Source: Tetrahymena elliotti 4EA (lineage: Eukaryota; Ciliophora; Oligohymenophorea; Hymenostomatida; Tetrahymenidae). From it: a stretch of 64,000 nt of DNA. The notes under the pieces are model-generated. The model was not told where the DNA came from and searched no databases. It saw only the letters and a list, made by a program, of their open reading frames with translations. How positions within the stretch are numbered: the stretch's first letter is position 1; every line of letters begins with the position of its first letter. The stretch covers positions 197,260 through 261,259 of the forward strand of contig JH720346.1 in NCBI GenBank assembly GCA_000231825.2, read 5' to 3'. Position numbers and translations under genes: made by a program. Positions 36,417 through 49,304 of this stretch are shown piece by piece.

Positions 36417-38227
36417 ATGAATAGAAATAATGTAAATTCGATATTGCAATTGATTTAATACTAATTAGATCCAATTAAAAGGTTTTACTTTTTGAATAAA
36501 AACTATAATTTATATTAAAATTAAGCAAAGATTACCAACTTAAGAGTAGGAAGTCCTTCCTACTATATAAGGTATGGGAGGGAATGGATCTAGAATGCAT
36601 ACAGTAGGATCTATGAAAGAATCTGACAAAAAAAAAGATAAGAAAGTATTAAAGTTATATAAATAAATATAAAAAAATGATGCATAAATCAGATTTTATT
36701 AAATAAAAGAAAGAATACACATACAGTATATAGGGTGATAACATAGTTGGAAACGGAACATTTGGAGTTGTTTATTTTGTAAAAAATTTCATTTAACCTG
36801 CTTCACTTCATTCATTCAGAATATTTTATTTTTTTGATTTACATCTAATCAGAAGGATATCTTAAAAATGAAAATTTATTTATTACTTTTTAAGAAAAAT
36901 TTGCATAAAAATAAATTGATTTCTAAAAAATTATCTTGTTTAATGAATGATATAATAAAAATTTAGGCAACAATTAATGAAACAGGAGAGACAGTTGCAA
37001 TCAAAAAAGTTTTTTAAGATAGAAGATATAAAAATAGAGAGCTGTTGATTATGAAAGAAATAGGAAATCACCCAAATGTTATTTGTTTAAGAAATTACTT
37101 TTACACATACGCAGATGATCAAGTAATCAATCAATTAAAATAATTTTTGATTTAATCAAATGTTTTGAAGAAAAAAAATGAGAAAAGCAATTCAATTTAA
37201 CTGATTATTTATTATAAAATTAAAAAGCAAGAAGATGTTTATTTGAATATTATTATGGATTACATACCTGAAACTCTTTATAGAATGATTAAATATTTTG
37301 CAAAAAAAAGCAAAGGAAATTTCCCTAATATTTTACTTAAGCTTTATTCTTATTAGTTAATGAGATCTTTAGCTTATATTTAGGGATTAGGAATATGTCA
37401 TAGAGATATTAAGCCGACTAATGTATTAGTAGATCCAAGAAATCATGCTTTAAAAATGTGTGATTTTGGTTCAGCTAAAAAGTTAAATCCTTCTGAAACA
37501 AATATTTCTTATATTTGCAGCAGGTACTAAAATAGTTAAAAATAATAGGAAATTAAATCTTTTATTACTTATATAGGTATTATAGAGCACCAGAATTGAT
37601 GTTTATGGCTACTTAATATACAGATTCCATAGATGTATGGTCTGTAGGATGTGTTATAGCAGAAATGGTTTTAGGTGATCCTATTTTTGCGGGAGAATCA
37701 AGTGTAGATTAATTAATAGAAATAATAAGAATATTAGGTACACCATCTATTTAATAAGTAATTTAACTACAAAAGCTTAAGTAAAATTTATTATTTGTTG
37801 ATAAATTTAGATTTAGCATATGAACCCTGATCACCAACCTTAATAAATGCCTAAAATTAAACCAACTCCATGGAATAAAGTCTTTAAAAATTGTAAAGTA
37901 GATCCTTTAGCTATTGATTTAATTTCAAAAGTCCTTGTATACAGTCCTTAACTACGTTTAAAGCCTCTAGAAGCTCTTGCTCATCCATTCTTTGACGAAT
38001 TAAGAAACCCATAATGCAGAATCAATGGTTAAATGCTCCCTGAATTATTTAACTTTACATAAAGTATTTTGTTTATTTTTTTTCTTTTTATATAAAATAA
38101 ATAAATACATAATTTAATAGTTGAAGTAAATGGTTATCCAGATGAGCTATTAAATAAATTAATACCTGATTGGTATTCTTAATAATGTGCTGGGGTTGAA
38201 AACAGAAATTCAGATGATGAAAACTGA
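36417..38227 (+). CDS. Glycogen synthase kinase 3 / shaggy-type kinase, copy 2
   Basis: Eight exons: 36417-36431, 36526-36645, 36710-36778, 36967-37122, 37228-37523, 37577-37757, 37811-38063 and 38121-38227; 398 aa. The central exons of 296, 181 and 253 nt have exactly the same lengths and phases as in copy 1, so the pair arose by tandem duplication. Key residues are present: [15 protein letters not shown] (Lys81), HRDIKPTN (Asp180), CDFG (Asp199), ISYICSR (Tyr215) and a normal RYYRAPE. Thr replaces the usual Gln in the catalytic loop. The start is inferred. The region aligned with the copy 1 N-terminus has no ATG, and a TGA lies in frame upstream. A 15-nt exon (MNRNN) followed by a GTAAATTCG...AAG intron joins in phase. 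If this is wrong, translation could begin at the ATG at 36574. Confidence 0.88.
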
Positions 38228-38863
38228 TTATAAAATAATTGAAACTGAAATAGATCTTGATTTGAAAATAAATTGATTGTTTATATTACAAATAATAAAT
38301 AAAAAATAAATTTGGAAAACTAAATTATAATAAAAATACTTATTAAATTAATAATAAAATTATAATATACTATTTATCATTCTTTGTTGTGCTTAATTAT
38401 TCTAAAGAATATCTATTTTATTATTTATCTTTGAAACAAAATTTAATTTAATTGAAAAATTATTTATCAAACAAACCTTCATTCTAAATATTTTAATTAA
38501 AATATTTATTATAAAGTACTTGTAATAATTAATATAAACCCCCTATTTGAGGCAATCTTAAATAAATTAGAGTAATTTGTTTTGGAAATTTTATGAGAAA
38601 TTGTCTTATTTGATTTTAAGTAATTTTTAAATGAGAAAAGCATTTAATTTGTGTTAAAAATTTGATTAACATTTTGTAAGGAAATATAAAACTGAACTTT
38701 TTCAAAGAAAATCTGCTTTATTTTTAAAATATAAATTAAGGTATCACAAAATAATATATTTAGGTTTATTTTAATTTTTAATGAAAATTAACCCAATAAA
38801 ATTTAATAAAATTGAAAGTTTTGTAATTAATTTAAATAAGGTGTTAGAATTAAATTCATAAAA
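38228..38863. other. Convergent AT-rich intergenic region
   Basis: Holds the 3' flanks of GSK3 copy 2 and the cyclic-nucleotide-binding gene. No recognised feature. Confidence 0.5.
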
Positions 38864-41800
38864 TCAAATTGAGTCTGTTATGCAGTTAAACTAAAAAATA
38901 TTTCCTTTTTATCTGCTTGAGGATATTATCTTACTACTTTGTGGAATTTAAGTATCTTTAGTGGAAGTTTGTTCTTCAAGTTTAGGAAGTGAAGGTATTT
39001 AATTGCAGCTTAAAAGCTTAGTTTTACTCAGTGAAACAGATCTGGATTAAAATTCAGTCAATAAAGAATGAACATATTACTATCTTTTTTACCAATCTCT
39101 TGAGTTCATTTGATTTCTTTCTCTAGAAAGATTGATTGGATGATATATATCATATGACCTATTTAAATTTTATTTATTTTCAGATAGTATGTTGTTTGAT
39201 TTAATGAATTTCCTTTTTGGTGAGACTTATAAAGAACCATTATTATATACATAGTCTGTGATTGATCCTTTTTATTATTAATATGTTTCTCCATTATAAA
39301 AATTATTAAAATTTAAACTATTTTTTTTATTTGAACTTATGATAGAAGTATGAGTTGGATTTTACATTATTAATGGCTTAAGACGTATTTTTTCTCTCAT
39401 CTATTAAGATAAACTTTCAATTTTTTTTGGAGTAGATTTTTCATTATTTAAAGGAAAATTAATTTTTGTTTTTTAAATTTGAGGAGAAATTTAATTTTGG
39501 GTCTTTAAATCAATTGAATTATTTGCCCAATTCTCTCCACAACAACTGGTTATTTACATCAGACTACAAATTTCATTCCTTTAAGTTTATTGATTATAAT
39601 TGCTATCCTCTATAGAAAAATAATCTCCACTCTATTTTTCTGTTTCTTATCCCTTTAGCTTTGTCAATTTATATCCAAGTTTTTCAATTCTATTGTTTAT
39701 TAAAGGCTCTAAGCATTTATATACCCCATTTTATTTAGTAGGTTAATTTTATTGATATTTAATTTTAAAATGGTTTAATTAAACTTTTTAGTAATTAGTC
39801 TATTCATATTTATATATTTACAAAGCTTCATATTTTTATTTTTATCTTTCTTAATGAATTTATTTTATATTTTCTGGTATTTTCTCAGTAAATATACTAT
39901 CATCGATTTATTCACTTGTAAATTAAAATTTATATTTTTTGACTTTCTTTTAAACTGAATTACTTTTAACACTGTTGCAATTGTTGTTTCTTATTCCTTA
40001 AACTGCATCATCTTAATCTTCGTTTTGTATTTCTTTAATTTAATAATTTGTGTTTGTTCTAGAACTCCCTCTACCATTCTAATTATTCCTTTCATTACTT
40101 AAATTCTTCTTATTATAATTATTATTTTATTTCATGTCTTTAGTAATATTAATTTAATCGAATAACATAGGATTATCTAAAGTAAACAATCCTCTTTTTC
40201 TATCTGAGTTAATATGTAAGCTAGTAGGCTATTCAATTATAGTATTATTAGAATATATTGAATTCTGGCATACCAATGAGCTCAAAGAATTACTTTAAAG
40301 TTTAGGATCTCCACGAATTAAATATTTTTAATAAATAACAAATGTTTCACAATTTCTTTCATGAACTTAAGAATGAAGTGCAATTTTTTGTTTTATAGAA
40401 TTTAAAGCAGTTTTTCTTGTCTCAGAATAATTAAGAATACGAAGAATATAATCATTAATTTTAATTCTAATAAGAACTCCTCCATCTCTACTATCACAAG
40501 TCACTGAAGAAAATCTTTTTGTTTTTTAATTCTCTACAATAAATTGTTCAAACTATTAATTCTTTTAATCGAAATAAGAATTCTATTCACTTTCATTTTC
40601 TTTAAATATTTAATTTATCAAAGAAACAAATTCTTCTTCCCCAAACACATCATACTCTCCTAATTATCCTATCTTTTTCGTTTATTTTATAAATTAACTT
40701 ATTTAAATTAAAAGGATTGCTTTATAATTTAGAAAAAAGTCAAAGACAAGTGTTTTTTTATGTGAAAAATCATAAAAATGACTCAATCAATAATAATGAA
40801 AAAGGACAATTTTCTAAATAATTTTTGAATTTAGAAAAAGTCAAATACAAGTGTTTTATGCAAAAAATCATTTAAAAATAGTCAATCATTCTATCATTCT
40901 GTAAAAAAACTATTTTCTAAAATCAACATTATCAGCTGTAATTAACAATTTTTTATTAAATTTATTAATTTATAATAAATTAACTTTTATTTTTCTCAAA
41001 AGAATCTTTAAAGTCAAAGACAAATTTTTTAAGCAAAAAATCATTTCTCAGTTACAATCAAAAAATGACAATTTTCGGAGTCATTATTTAATTTAGAAAA
41101 AGTCAAAGAGAAGTACTTTTTGCAAAAATCATTTAAAACGAGTCAATCAATCACACTGTAAAAAATTAAGATTTTCTAAAATCAACATTATCAACTGTAA
41201 TTAACAATTTTTTATTAAATTTATTAATTTTTTTTGATTATTTTCTATATAAATAATTAATTAAATTTACCTTTCCCAATAAATTTTGATTTTTTACTAG
41301 ACCATCTAGATGAGTCTAAGTGTTTGATAGTTATACTTGCTTGCTTAGCTTTTTTAAAATTGAAAAAAATGAGAAATGATTCATTTGATAACATTAAAAG
41401 CTATTTATTGTTTTGAAATAGAAATATATTTTGTTGTTACAGTTTTAGTAAATATCTGATTTTTTAATGGGATTTAATCAATTAATCAAAAAGTAAAATA
41501 TTACTAAAAAAGAGCCTCTTTTTATGATATAAATAGAATCAGCTGAATCATCCTCCTTGAAAACAATTTAACCTTTTTAAAATTGTATTTATTCACTGTT
41601 TAGATAGATATCTCTTAGATTTTCATAGCTCCAAGAATGAAAAAGATAAACCTATTTAAGAAACTTAAGTTCTCCTTTAATTTATCTCATTTCTGCTTTT
41701 TTCATTATAAGTCTAAAATCACGCTTTGTTAGAACTGCTAAAACAGTTTCTTAAAATGTATGGATAGTTGCTAGTCTTGGTTGATTATAAATTAAAGCCA

Positions 41801-42604
41801 TTTCACCAAAAGTTTATCCTTCTGAGAGTTATTTTACCATAATTAATTCATCCAAATGGCTATTTTTTTTAAACTAAAGACAGTCCTAACTTTCATCAGA
41901 ATATTTTTTATTTTCATCTTTATCTAATTTATTTTCTGTAGAATTATCCTCTTTCTTTTTTTACTATTTTGGCTTCTTTTCACTTTTAGAAATCGATTTC
42001 GGTGGTCTAATATAGATTCCCACCTATCCCTAGAGGATTAAATAATATTTCTCTCCTTTGGAATCTTTATTTTTCATTTTTTTGATAACATATAAACAAA
42101 GTTAATAAATAATAATGATATATCTTATTAAAAGGACTGAAATAAATATAATTACCTATGTGAAATATTGTTTAATCTTCATCGAAAATTTCTAAACGAA
42201 ACATTTTTGATAGCTATTCAAAGCTTTACTCTTAACCTTTGAAAGAATCTTTTAAAAATTAAATTGTCATGAAATAGGTTTTTATAGTTAGAACATCTTC
42301 TTATGATCTCTGATTTGGACTCTTTCTTAAAGATGTAAGTAAATCCTTTTATGGTAGGTTAAATGCAGTGTTAAATAATAATAGAGAAATTGATTTTAAT
42401 TTATATGATATTAATCATCATTCTTTATATTTTAAAAATGTTGATTGAATTCTTAACAAAAAGATACAATAAACTTTGAAAATGAAAGAAAGATTTAGTA
42501 GAATAGAATCAATAATAAAACAAGTTTTTCAGTATATTAATAGAAATTGAAAAGATATAGTTATAATTACTATAAATTACCTTAAATTGAACTGACTGAA
42601 TCAT
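38864..42604 (-). CDS. Cyclic-nucleotide-binding-domain protein with two CNBDs
   Basis: Five exons: 42581-42604, 42156-42345, 41505-42064, 41271-41348 and 38864-40672; 886 aa, all junctions in phase. The first CNBD is complete: FRLEIFDEDQTIFHIG, GEKYYLILQGQVGIYI, then the phosphate-binding cassette FGEMALIYNQPRLATI with Glu159 and Arg168, which contact the cyclic phosphate in PKA-type domains. It carries a lysine-rich insertion before the cassette. The second CNBD (from about residue 225: GQIVFKEDDSADSIYIIKRG) ends with a degenerate cassette, VFGEEEF plus a 40-residue insertion before KRFSSVTC, so binding there is doubtful. The last 480 residues are Asn/Gln/Ser-rich and disordered. There is no kinase, channel or membrane segment, so this is not a PKG or an ion channel; a cAMP/cGMP-responsive scaffold is possible. 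The first 8-codon exon is inferred from phase. Confidence 0.85.
40729..41230. repeat. Two tandem copies of a ~240 bp unit inside an intron
   Basis: Lies within the 598-nt intron of the cyclic-nucleotide-binding gene. Unit 1 (about 40729-40970) and unit 2 (about 41005-41230) share two blocks in the same order: an AGTCAAAGACAA block, and a 140-bp block beginning TTAGAAAAAGTCAAA (40831-40970 and 41093-41230). The second block is highly similar between copies and ends in the same AT-rich stretch. Confidence 0.75.
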
Positions 42605-45600
42605 TATTTCAATATTTCTTTTTACTTTTTATGCCAAATTTAATTTATTATAATTTATTACCACCATAAAATATATGTTAACAATAACCAACCATCCAAA
42701 ATACCATTCAATTTATTTATTAAAATACCCCTCATTTTAATTTATCTTAGTGTTATTCATCTTTTTTTTACTTATTTATTGACCTAATTTAAGTTTAGAA
42801 CTCATTAATTCATTAAATATTTGTATAATTGCTCAGTAAAATAATTCATACTTTTACTAAATAAACTAAATAACATTCTATTTCTACTTAACTCCCTCTT
42901 AATTTCTTTCTAAATATATCAATCAAATTTATTATATAAATCCTATATTCTAAAGTTTAATCAAAATTAAAATAAAATATCTTTATTATTCTCACTTTTT
43001 AAAAAAGATTATTTTCCTTAATATTCTTTTAACCTAACATTTTTGATCAATTTAATTCTTTTAAAAAAAAGAATTAATTCTACCTTAAAAATAATTTAAA
43101 TTCAATTTCTTTTGCTATTACATTATTTTAAATAAAAAAAAAATCCTATTTAAGAATTGTTTGTTGTTAATCAATTTAGTTAATTGATAATGTTAATTTT
43201 AATACTAAAAAGATGCTTCTATTCATAAACCAAATATTTTTTTCATTAGCTTTGGTTCAAAAACTGTTCATTTCAACTGAAAAATTTCTTAATTTTTTAT
43301 AAATGTGTATTTTTTGTAGAGATGTTAAAAATAATTAATGCTAGAATATTTAATTATTGTTATTTGTCATTATTTTAAATTTTAATTTTAAAAATTAAGA
43401 TCTAAACATTAATTTGTAAATTATTTAAAAATAGATACAGAATCATATAATTTTTAGGTTTTAATTTGCTAATTTTAAGAATAAAAATAATTAACTAATT
43501 ATTTAAAATAAATAAAAACTCCAAATTTAATACATCTGCAAAACTTATATTTTGGTTTGGCAATAAATTAATTCTAGTATATATTTTATAAAAAAATAGT
43601 ATAGTATGGCTAATTTAAAGAAATTACAAGTGGTAATAGTAATTATACATTATTTATGATGTTTAAAATGAAGATAAATAATAATTCGGTTGGATTTATT
43701 TGAAATGAATTTTTTTTGTTTCACTGATATTAAAACAATAATTATGATAGGTTGATTATAAAAAGAAAGAAGTATCTTCAATAGCTAGTGATAGATAAAT
43801 GAATTACTATTTTTTCAGTTATAATTCAGATAATACTCAACCTAAAAAGCTACATTTTAATAATTTAGAAACACATATTTTATATGAATTAAACTCTTCA
43901 TTCATAAAATACTGTGTTCCCTTAATTTATAAGTAATAATTAATTAATTTATCAAATAAAATTAGATTTTTCTTTTTTGCCATAATTTTTTTTAATAAAA
44001 ATGGAAAATTTTGTGTGTTTGTTTTTTCTCTTTTAGTAATTTAAATTGGTTTCTATTTTCATTTGTGATTTAAATTACCAAATAGATAAAATAAATAGTT
44101 TTTCAGATATTTTGATTCAATCATAGATATTAGGATGATATTGAACTTTTTAGAGAACTATCAATTTTAATACTAAATTTTAATGTTTATGTAAGCAAAA
44201 TAAAATTTCATAGGTATTTATTGAAGACACTAATATAAGATAATAAAGAAAATCAGCATTTTAATTAGAGTGAAAATTATAAAAAATGGTTTTAGTAAGA
44301 GCGTTTTATACTTATTTTTGTAAGATAGGAAAGTGGTAATCATTAAAATGGGAGAGAATTAAAGAATACAATTAATATTTAAGAATTTAATAGGTATGAA
44401 TGTGTAATATTCAAGTGGTTTTTCACACTAGAAAATGCTAAATGATAAATAAAAATAAAAATTAAGCTTGAGATAATCAAAAATTTAGTGTAATATAAAT
44501 GTGTATTTCAGAAGATCTTATTGTTTTATAAGAAATTTAATGAATTTAATGAAAGAATAAAAGACTACATACTTGAATTTACAAATTGTATTAGAACTAT
44601 TAATATGCGTTGGTATAAAATCATCATCCAAATTTTTATTGAACATTCATTAGCTAAATTTAGTAAAATGTTTATTAATAGTGAGTTTATAAGCTAAAAT
44701 ATTCATAAAATTTAGTTTGTTAAATTTAAAAGATGAATAAATTTAAATTTAGTTTGGTTTACACAATTAATGAAATAAACTATATATCATAATTATTTAT
44801 TCACGTTAACACAAATATGACGAAAATTTAGCAGCTGCAAATTTAATCAAGCTAATCAAGCCAAAAAGTAGTTCAAAAGCAAATGATGAACTCATAATAA
44901 AATTCAATTTTTATTTTGGTAATTATTTATCATTGTGTTCTATCGAATTGTAAATACTTCATTTCATAGAATCATTTAACTTAAAAAAAATAATAAATTT
45001 TAACATTTCTTAAGCCTTTCTTTAGAGTGAGTAATCTGAATTAGTTATCAGTAATTATTCATTTTTTGCTCAAATGAATAAATTTTTAAACAGATTTTAA
45101 TAAATAAATAAAGAATGAGTGAATTAATGAGCAAGTGAGTGAGTATGTTTTAATTGAAGTTGGTGAATAAAAAAACTTGTAAATTACAAATAATAGGTAG
45201 TAATGAGGCAATTAAATTGGATTAAAGATAAAAATTGTAAATTTGAATGTAATATGAAATTTTTCAGCTGAAATTATAACATTTGTTTGTGTTTTTATTT
45301 TAATCTGTTGATGTTTTTTAAGTTATTTGTAGTTTGATTATTATTTTTAAATTTGAGAGTAATAGCTAAAAAAACTCAAATTAATAAAAGAATAAACTTA
45401 TTCTTCAATAAACCTTTTACTTTTTGAATTTTAGTAAACTGGAATATTATTTATTTACATAATTTCCTTTATCTACTAAAGATTACCGAATTCTTTGATT
45501 ACTCACTTAAAATTTATTAGTATTTTAGGTAAAGTTAATTAACAATCAAAATATATTTAAAGTAATCTAATTTTTTTTACTTATTCATTTATTTAGTCTT

Positions 45601-48600
45601 ATATTTTTCAATTATAAAAGTGAAAGCTAGAAAAAGAGAGTTCAAAATATTTTAAATAGCTTTTCAATAGAAAATAATCTTCGTATTTTGTAAGAAAAAT
45701 TGAAGAAAAAGCTGAAATAGCAATCTCAATTTAATAGAAAGAAGTTGTTTGTTTTTTTGTGCATTTACATTAGGTCATCTAATGATTATATCTGCCTGCG
45801 AAAGTAAATAAGTGGCTCACAAAAAAAATTAGCCAAGAAGGTATTGAAGGTTTATTTATTTAGAGTTATAAGAAGTAGAAAGAAATATTTGTCAAAACTT
45901 TTTGTTCATTAATTGGTGCTTAATTATCTAATAGTGGTTAAATAGTTTTTTTGATATGGAAAAGAAAATGAGCTAGTAAGTGATATATATTAAAAGAATA
46001 AGGAGACATCAGTACTTTCATAAATTTTAAATGAACTAAATTAAAATTAAATGACATTTTAGCAATTATTTAGAATTTAGAAGTGAAATATTTATATAAC
46101 ATAAAAATATTTAAACAATGATAAAATGGCAAGCAAAATGTAAAAGAATAGATTGAAATTCGAAAGTTAGTTAAAATGCTTGTCTAAATTATAAATTTAT
46201 TAAATTAACTTTGAAAAAAAATTGATTGATAGATTGATTGCTGCTCTTCTGATTGATTAGCCTAGCTATTTAATCACAAACAGATTTTTTACTAATATTT
46301 TAAAAAGTGATTCAAGCATATAATTTTTCATATTTGTAAGCAAATTAAATCAGATAATGAAAATTATCTTACATCTGTTTTTTAGATACTTGTTTGCCAT
46401 AATAACTCTTTTTTTTTTGGAAACCGCTGGGTATAATTCTATTTTTGTCCCATATTGATAATTTTTGGTAGATGTTTATCAAGATATTTCTGCATGCAAA
46501 TTTTTTCATTTTCTAAACATTTGTTAAAAATGATGATGGATGATTGATTCCCTTTTATAATTTTTACTTGATGGCTAAAAAGTTATCATTTAAAAATTAT
46601 TGCTGTAATCTTCATGAATTTGTGTTCTATTCACTTATCAAGTGATAAATCATAATATTTTTCTCAGAATCTGTTTATTTAAAACAAAAGGTAATGATTG
46701 CTTAAACATAAAGTTGTAAATTTATAATATAATATTTAGCCACATAAATATAATATAAATACTTAATAATTCGGCAATAAATTAGCTTATGTTTTCTCAC
46801 AATATTTAGGATTCAAATTTTCCTTATCTTATAGTCATACATTATCAATTTCAAATTTAAATACTACTTCTCCCCTCCCCCTTTTTGTTTAATTTCTGAC
46901 AAATCCATCCATTATTTTTTTATTTACTCCTTTTTTTTTCAATGGATTCATAAAAAAACATATTTGAGATGCATAAATCTCAATGAAATGAATTAATTAA
47001 TGCGAGTTGCAAAATAAATAAAAAAATCTCAGAATAAATTCCTTCTTTACTTTTTAAAATAATTTTATTGTTTGTTCTCTTTAAAATAAAGATTTGAATT
47101 TCTTGATAAAAGGTAAGATTAATATTAAAAAGAATAAATGATGCAAATCAATTGCAAAACAACTTATATATAAATGAAAGAAAGAACAAAAAAAAGTACA
47201 AAATTTAAATAGGTTAGAAATAGATAGAAAGGATTAATTTAAGTTATGTATGTAAGTGTTAATAAATACTAAAATAGACTATATATATAAATATATATAT
47301 AGATCAATATGTTTATGATATGGTACATTGATTGATTAGTACTCAAATTGTAATTAATAGAGATGAACAAAGATAAATATTATGAATTTTACATATACAA
47401 ATATATTTGTCAAGAGTTTATAAATATGATTAAATAATTCTTACATTAATATTATATATATTATTTTGAAATGTTTTATATATTTTATTAAATATTTTGT
47501 ATTTTTCATTATATTTCTTACATGTTTTTATAATTTGCCCTCTTAATTAACTAACATCTTTGTTTAATAAATAGGTAATTAGGGAGTTAATTAGTTAGTT
47601 AGTTAGTTAGCTAGGTTGATAGATAGATATATTCTTTGTTTAGGAAAGACCTTCTAAATATCGAGTAGAATGATTTAAAGTATAAATTAAGGATTTATTT
47701 ATTAAGTATGTATGTATGTGTGTGTCTTGTATGTAAGAGCGATATGATAAATTATTATTTGAGTCTTGTGTGATCTGAGGGTTATCGAAGATAGAATGGA
47801 TGGGAAAAAAGTAGAATAGAAAGAAAAAATCATCTATTTTTCTTAAATATATTTACATTAATTAGAAAGGTCTAAGGTAAAAGTGAAATTAGTTGATTGA
47901 TAGGGTAATTAATTATTTGTTTATTTAGCTTGAAAAGAAAGTGGGGTAATTTTCATGATTTTCAAGAGACTCTGACAGGTATTAAAATAATTTTTAGTTT
48001 GGGATAAATTTTAATAGGCGTCGGATTAAAAGAACTTAACTTCAGCATTTAAAATTTAAGAACAGTTTTTAGTTCAGTAAACACTTTAATCTTTTAGATT
48101 TAATTATTCAATCAGTAAAAAGTTCTTTCTTTTTATTCTACTTGAATCAATTAAATTAGTTTCTATTGCATGTGTCTCATTCATTATAAAAAGCATGAAT
48201 CCACATATTAATCAGTCTCTTTTTTTTTTGGTGTTTGATGATCTATTTCTTTAATTAACCAACTTTAGCCTTTAGATTTAATTCTTCCTTTTCAAATTTA
48301 TTTAATTATTCTGACAATATTTTGCGTTACTTTTTAAGCCGCCGAATCAGTCTTAAAATTTTACAAAAAAATCTATTTAAAGTAAATAAGTTTTTAATTT
48401 CAATTCGCTAGCAATCAAGCAAGCCAAATTGATATAGATTAACTCGGGCTTACACACAAATCTTAATTTTGGCTTTCTATTTTTTATTTTTAAACATGAG
48501 AGAGACTTGTGTTTATTTTATAAACAAATAGATTATCCCTAGAATCAACTTCCCCTTTCATAGTAAAAGTTTTATTTTTTTAGTTATTATTAGTATTTAA

Positions 48601-49304
48601 GAGAGTTCAAATGGGTATAAATATTATTTTTATACCATTTGTATTTGATTAAGTTAGTTATTTGGTTAGTTAGTTCGTTAGTTATTTTATTATTCTTTGT
48701 GAGTCCATAAAAGATCGATTTATTTTTTAAATTATAAGATATTAATTTGTTTAATCGAGTTTCATGTTAATTTTCTGATTGTCAGACAGACAGTCTGTTT
48801 ATCTTTTGAATTACCTTTTCTAAGATATTTATGAATTGTTATCCTTCTTTTTAATTTAAAGTTAACAACCCCTAATGATTTTTTTTTTTTTGCTTAAATA
48901 TTTCAAATAAAAGTGAGAAAAACAAATTTTGCTAAAGGTAAATTTTTGGAGACCAAGACAAATCAATCAATATTTTAACTAAATTATTTATTTATTTATT
49001 CATTCTCAACGAAAGATAAAAGTAAAGAATAGACTAGGCAGTTTTCAAGATAGATGATACCCATTTTTTTTTTTTGTGTTATTTATTGTTTCAGATTTTT
49101 ATTAATTTTAGGTAGAATTGCATATATGAAGGAGTTAATTAAGAAGGCAGTGAGTTGCATAGGTAGGTAGGTGAATAGATAGAGAGATATATTTGAAAAA
49201 ACGACATTGATTTAGTAACAATTTATTTATTTATTTGTTTAATTGAGATATTCTTCTTTTGAAATTTATAGCTTTTATTATTTATTTCAATTAGTTACAA
49301 ATAT
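42605..49304. other. 6.7 kb gene-poor AT-rich region
   Basis: No conserved protein reading in any frame, allowing for TAA/TAG as Gln. Short open frames occur, but with only one stop codon that is expected. Visible features are simple repeats: GAGT-rich around 45110-45140, (TTAG)n at about 47590-47620, GATA at 47620-47640, alternating AT at 47280-47305, and a pyrimidine tract, C4-T-C5-T5, at 46872-46886. A spaced gene with many small diverged exons, or non-coding RNAs, cannot be excluded by eye. Confidence 0.5.

Noticed and set aside
47580..47640. TTAG/GATA tetranucleotide runs considered as telomere-like sequence.
   Set aside because: They lack the GGGGTT unit of Tetrahymena telomeres and are simple microsatellites.
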